Source: Muscardinus avellanarius
Lineage: Eukaryota; Chordata; Mammalia; Rodentia; Gliridae
Length of the DNA: 64,000 bases
NCBI GenBank assembly: GCA_963383645.1
Contig: OY726560.1
Coordinates: 24,282,300-24,346,299 of the forward strand
Direction: 5' to 3'
The notes under the pieces were generated by a model, which was given only the letters and a program-made list of their open reading frames with translations, was not told the DNA's origin and searched no databases. Positions within the stretch are counted from its first letter, which is position 1. Each line of letters begins with the position of its first letter. Made by a program: the position numbers and the translations under genes. Positions 60,935 through 64,000 of this stretch are shown piece by piece.

Positions 60935-61134
60935 CCACGACTTCCGCGATCATGAAAACGAAGCATATCGCCGAAGCAGCGCAGAGTTTCCACGTGGCTT
61001 GCACCTGCTCCTGCGCCCTGGTGGAGGCGGCCTTGGAGTTGTGGTGGCAGTGGTAGATGCTGCCTGACCCCAGCTCCACCAGCCCCTCTCCTCGATGTGG
61101 CCCTTTTCTCACAGGTTTCTGTTGGAGTTCGGCA
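60935..61134 (-). CDS. SLC30A8: SLC30A8 exon 2
   Basis: Codes for human residues 25-90: the rest of the cytosolic N-terminus and most of TM1. The acceptor 'aaactcatccacag' precedes TGCCGAAC, the T completing a serine codon begun in exon 1; the donor is GTGG|gtgagt. The HCH motif (52-54) in SIYHCHHNS binds zinc with the partner subunit's CxxC pair. TM1 starts at WKLCAASAICFVFMIAEVV, with E88 kept. The N-terminal part before TM1 is the least conserved section of the protein, as in other mammals. The longer open frame to 61220 is intronic beyond 61134. Confidence 0.97.
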
Positions 61135-61315
61135 CTGTGGATGAGTTTGACAGAAGAAATATGGACATGATTGCAAAACAACACACCCCCACTGACAGCC
61201 TTCCCCAATCTCAGAAGCACTCTTAAGCCCCTTACTAACTAGATAGAAAGTTTCAGCTCACAGCTCTCCCTACAAGAGATAGCAAGTGTAAAGAATGTGC
61301 AAGAAACTTCCTTCT

Positions 61316-61526
61316 AAGCCGGGCCTGGTGCCACACACTTGTAATCTTAGCATTTGAGAGGCTGAGACTGGAGGATCTTGGTTGGCGGACAGCTTCTGCT
61401 ACTTAGTGAGGCCCTTTGCAACTCAGTGAGACCCTGTTTAAAACAAAGAATAAAAAATAGGGCTGGGGCTGTAACTCGGAGGTAGAATACCCCTAGGTTC
61501 TATCCCCAGTACTGCAAAAATAAAAC
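61316..61526 (+). mobile_element. Dimeric SINE, common subtype, with TSD
   Basis: 'aagccgggcctggtgcca' to 'tatccccagtactgca'. 'cttccttct' flanks it at 61307-61315 and 61527-61535. Confidence 0.92.
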
Positions 61527-61688
61527 CTTCCTTCTGAATTCACAACTACGAATTTTACTTTATTTAGTCAAGCTCTGATCCAATCAACACCATCTAAAGA
61601 TTAAGAAGTATCAAAAGATAAGGAAAAGTAGTAGATTTACTGTAGTGCAAGTCTTTCTCATTTATTTCACTTAGAAAATACTTGGGAA

Positions 61689-61949
61689 GCTGGGCATGAT
61701 GGGGCACGCTTGTAATCCCTGTGCTTGGGAGGTGAAGACAGAAGGATCCAGCAGGTTTGAAGCCAGGTGCCGCTGGCTTAAGAGACCCTGTTTCCAAATA
61801 AAAATATATGAAAAATAGGTTTGGGAGTGTAGCCCAGAGGTAGAAGGATTTCCAGGAACCCCAGTACCACAAAATAATAATGATGATGATGATAATAATA
61901 ATAATAATTAATAATAATAATAATAATAATAAAGAAAAAAGTCAAGAAA
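61689..61949 (+). mobile_element. Dimeric SINE, altered-3'-end subtype, 16-bp TSD
   Basis: 'agaaaatacttgggaa' is repeated exactly at 61673-61688 and 61950-61965. Middle 'gccgctggcttaagagac', end 'ttccaggaaccccagtacc', tail of (AAT)n and (GAT)n triplets. Confidence 0.95.
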
Positions 61950-62329
61950 AGAAAATACTTGGGAAACTGCACTATAATAATAATGATAATAATAAAAACA
62001 ATAATCAAGTGACACTAGATGATATGTGACCCAGACTATAACTCAAATACACATCAGCTTTGTTACTAGTCATCGCACTTTTTCTCCATCAAATCCACTG
62101 GACCTTCAGAAACTTTACCACTATCCCTTTGTAGATAATCTCTACCAATTATAACAAGAGGGAGAATAAAAAATTCATTATTATAACAAGAGGGAGACCG
62201 ACTTATGCTTCTCAAAGCAGGCAGTGAATACCAGCGCTGCTCAAGCATTAAGTGCAATTTAGAGTCAGTCATAGTCATCTAGTTCCATAGATGAAAAGAC
62301 TGTAGGTAGCATAAGTCCAACCACATGGT

Positions 62330-62445
62330 TTCTTGGCTGAGGTAACTGAGGTTTAGAGAGGTTAAGTGATTGCCTGAGGCCAAATAGCCAGGAAATGACA
62401 AAGCAGGAGATTCCAAACCCACAGTCTTTCTACCATACCACACAC
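62330..62445. repeat. MIR fragment
   Basis: 'gaggtaactgaggtttagag', 'aagtgattgcctgaggcc', 'agccaggaaatgacaaagc' follow the MIR order. Confidence 0.8.
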
Positions 62446-64000
62446 TGCCTCCCTATCTCAATATCAGTACACCTAAAACCAATTTTTACTGATGCAAATG
62501 TCGATGTCTAAGGATCGTAGACTAATGAGATTTTAAAATTTAAATAAACTCATTTGAAAGCATTAATGAAACTCTGGGAATGAAGAACCTCATACTCTGA
62601 CTTTGAAAGATTTTGAAAACGAGCAATAAATTAGCTTCCACTCGAGAAGTTATTTCATTTGGCGAATCGCCATTGGAAATGAAAAGTGTGATGGTTTTTT
62701 TGCTTCGCTGTTTATTGTGATAACTCTAATTATCACTACATTGTGTTTTTTCTGAAAAAGTATATACATAGAGAGAGATAGATTCCTTATAGAAAATCTA
62801 GAATTACAGAAAAGCACAAAGAGAGAGTAATCATACCTCTAAGAGACATCTATTATTGATATTTTATTGTATAGCTTCATAATAGACAAATATACATTTT
62901 AACATAATTGAGGTCTAAGTATCTATTCTTTCAGTTGCAAGTACAGAAAACACAGTTGTTGTTGGAATAATTAATAAATGATAAATATCAGTTCTCTATC
63001 TGAAAACAGAGGAGTCCAGGCTTCAGGCACTAGTTTCTTTGACAAGAGATTTATTTCTCTATGTTCTCAAGTATGTTTTAACCTCAGGTTAGTTTTCTTC
63101 ATGGTAGTGAGATGGTTCCTAAAGGTAATCAGACTCTGCACTTGATTTTTCATATACACGGAGAGACAGAGAGTGAGAATACAATATTCCCTCTCACAAC
63201 TGCAAAGTAAGAATCTGGAGGTGTGCACTGATTTGAACAAATGAGAACGACCACTTTGAATTGATAAGCTGTTTGAATGATGCTTTTTTTGCATTCAGAC
63301 AATTGGCTAAACCCAACCATGCCAACTCCTAGAGCTGAGAATAAATTCCTCCTAAATCATGTGGCTGCCACTCAGTGAGAGAAAAAGGAAGAGGAGATAA
63401 CTAAGATGAAAGGTCGCAACAAAATCCTGCCAAAGATGCAGCTTCAGAATACTATTCCTAGGTCTGCAGAGTCAATACTTTATAGATACATTAAATCTTC
63501 TATATCATGATTTTTAGTATGTGGAGAACTTTATATTTAATAAAGAAATTTCGTAGCATAGTTAACTGATTTCCTGTTGAGAATTCTTTCTTTTATAACC
63601 ATTGCTATGATTCATATTCTTATGGCTAATCTTTGCTCAACATATTATAATCTCCTTAAAATACATTTCTAATATGGGGATTACCTGGTCAAGGGGTACA
63701 TGCATTTCTAAAAATATCAGTGTATGTTGTGAAATTATCTTGGAAGATTTTTATATCTGTGATGATATCAGAATTTGGGATTTTAAACAAATCCAAATAA
63801 TCTTCTTTGTTGGAATAAAAATGTTTTGGCAAGTGACACCTGGATATTTAGTAGACTTTTGACTTTGTAATGTAGCATATATCCCTATACTAAACAACCA
63901 TAGCATGTAGTAATGTGAGTCACAAATGAATATCCACTCAGAAGAGCTAGAGTACCAACATGGAAGTCTGGTGGAGGTTTCTTTTTCTTGCAGAGAATAG

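Larger units (their letters stand above)
28206..61134 (-). other. SLC30A8: SLC30A8 gene (ZnT8), exons 2-8 in window
   Basis: Zinc transporter 8 is a cation diffusion facilitator of the SLC30 family. It moves Zn2+ in exchange for H+ into insulin secretory granules of pancreatic beta cells and works as a homodimer with six membrane helices and a cytosolic C-terminal domain (established). Here seven exons (200, 147, 154, 151, 106, 135 and 146 coding bases) join without frame breaks and match human exons 2 to 8 in length. Conserved landmarks by human numbering are the HCH motif at 52-54, H106/D110 in TM2, H137, H220/D224 in TM5, H345, E352 and C361/C364. Exon 1, about 24 residues including the start, was not found to 64000. 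Every splice site is GT-AG. No stop, frameshift or lost exon was seen, so this is a functional gene and not a pseudogene. Confidence 0.97.
61135..64000 (-). other. SLC30A8: SLC30A8 intron 1 (partial)
   Basis: Upstream of exon 2 on the minus strand. Two SINEs, (AAT)n runs and a MIR occur. I searched for exon 1 (about 24 codons ending in a split serine) and did not find it, so it should lie beyond the window. 62480-64000 shows no recognised gene. Confidence 0.8.

Noticed and set aside
25340..62000. Dinucleotide and trinucleotide arrays as a possible CRISPR or satellite array
   Set aside because: They are ordinary mammalian microsatellites; no spacer and repeat structure.
61135..64000. SLC30A8 exon 1
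   Set aside because: Searched for a short exon with an initiating ATG that ends in a split serine codon; none found, so it is presumed to lie outside the window.

Overview
The window is nuclear DNA from a placental mammal. It has short GT-AG exons in long introns, dense SINE, L1 and MaLR repeats, older MIR, L2 and hAT relics, and many microsatellites. The dominant young SINE is a dimer of a 7SL/B1-like left half and a tRNA-Ala/ID-like right half. That points to a rodent of the squirrel, dormouse or beaver type rather than mouse or rat, and no B2 was seen. The species cannot be fixed from the sequence alone.

The only protein-coding gene I can support is SLC30A8, which encodes ZnT8, the zinc/proton exchanger of insulin granules. 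It lies on the minus strand. Seven exons (numbered 2 to 8 after the human gene) run from 61134 down to the stop codon at 28206. All splice sites are GT/AG, all phases agree, and each exon has the same length as its human counterpart, so the gene looks intact. Exon 1, with the start codon and promoter, was not found and should lie beyond 64000. The zinc-site residues are kept. The position matching human R325 (the type 2 diabetes variant site) is glutamine.

Layout: 1-21779 is intergenic sequence 3' of the gene, with old L1, MaLR, SINEs and a few repeat-poor stretches. 21780-24476 is an unusual composite retroelement flanked by an 11-bp target-site duplication. It has GC-rich tandem monomers, an A-rich linker, a unique-looking block, about 25 copies of a roughly 50-bp VNTR, and an L1 3' end with an A-rich tail. 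It has no L1 ORFs and its plan recalls the primate SVA elements. 24477-28205 is 3' flank or 3' UTR. 28206-61134 holds the exons and introns, including a twin-primed (5'-inverted) L1 in intron 6 with a nested SINE, and a rearranged L1 in intron 4. 61135-64000 is intron 1.

The best candidate for something undescribed is the composite VNTR retroelement at 21.8-24.5 kb. Other points of note are an altered 3'-end SINE subfamily, the rearranged L1s, and a repeat-free block in intron 2 rich in homeodomain-type motifs.
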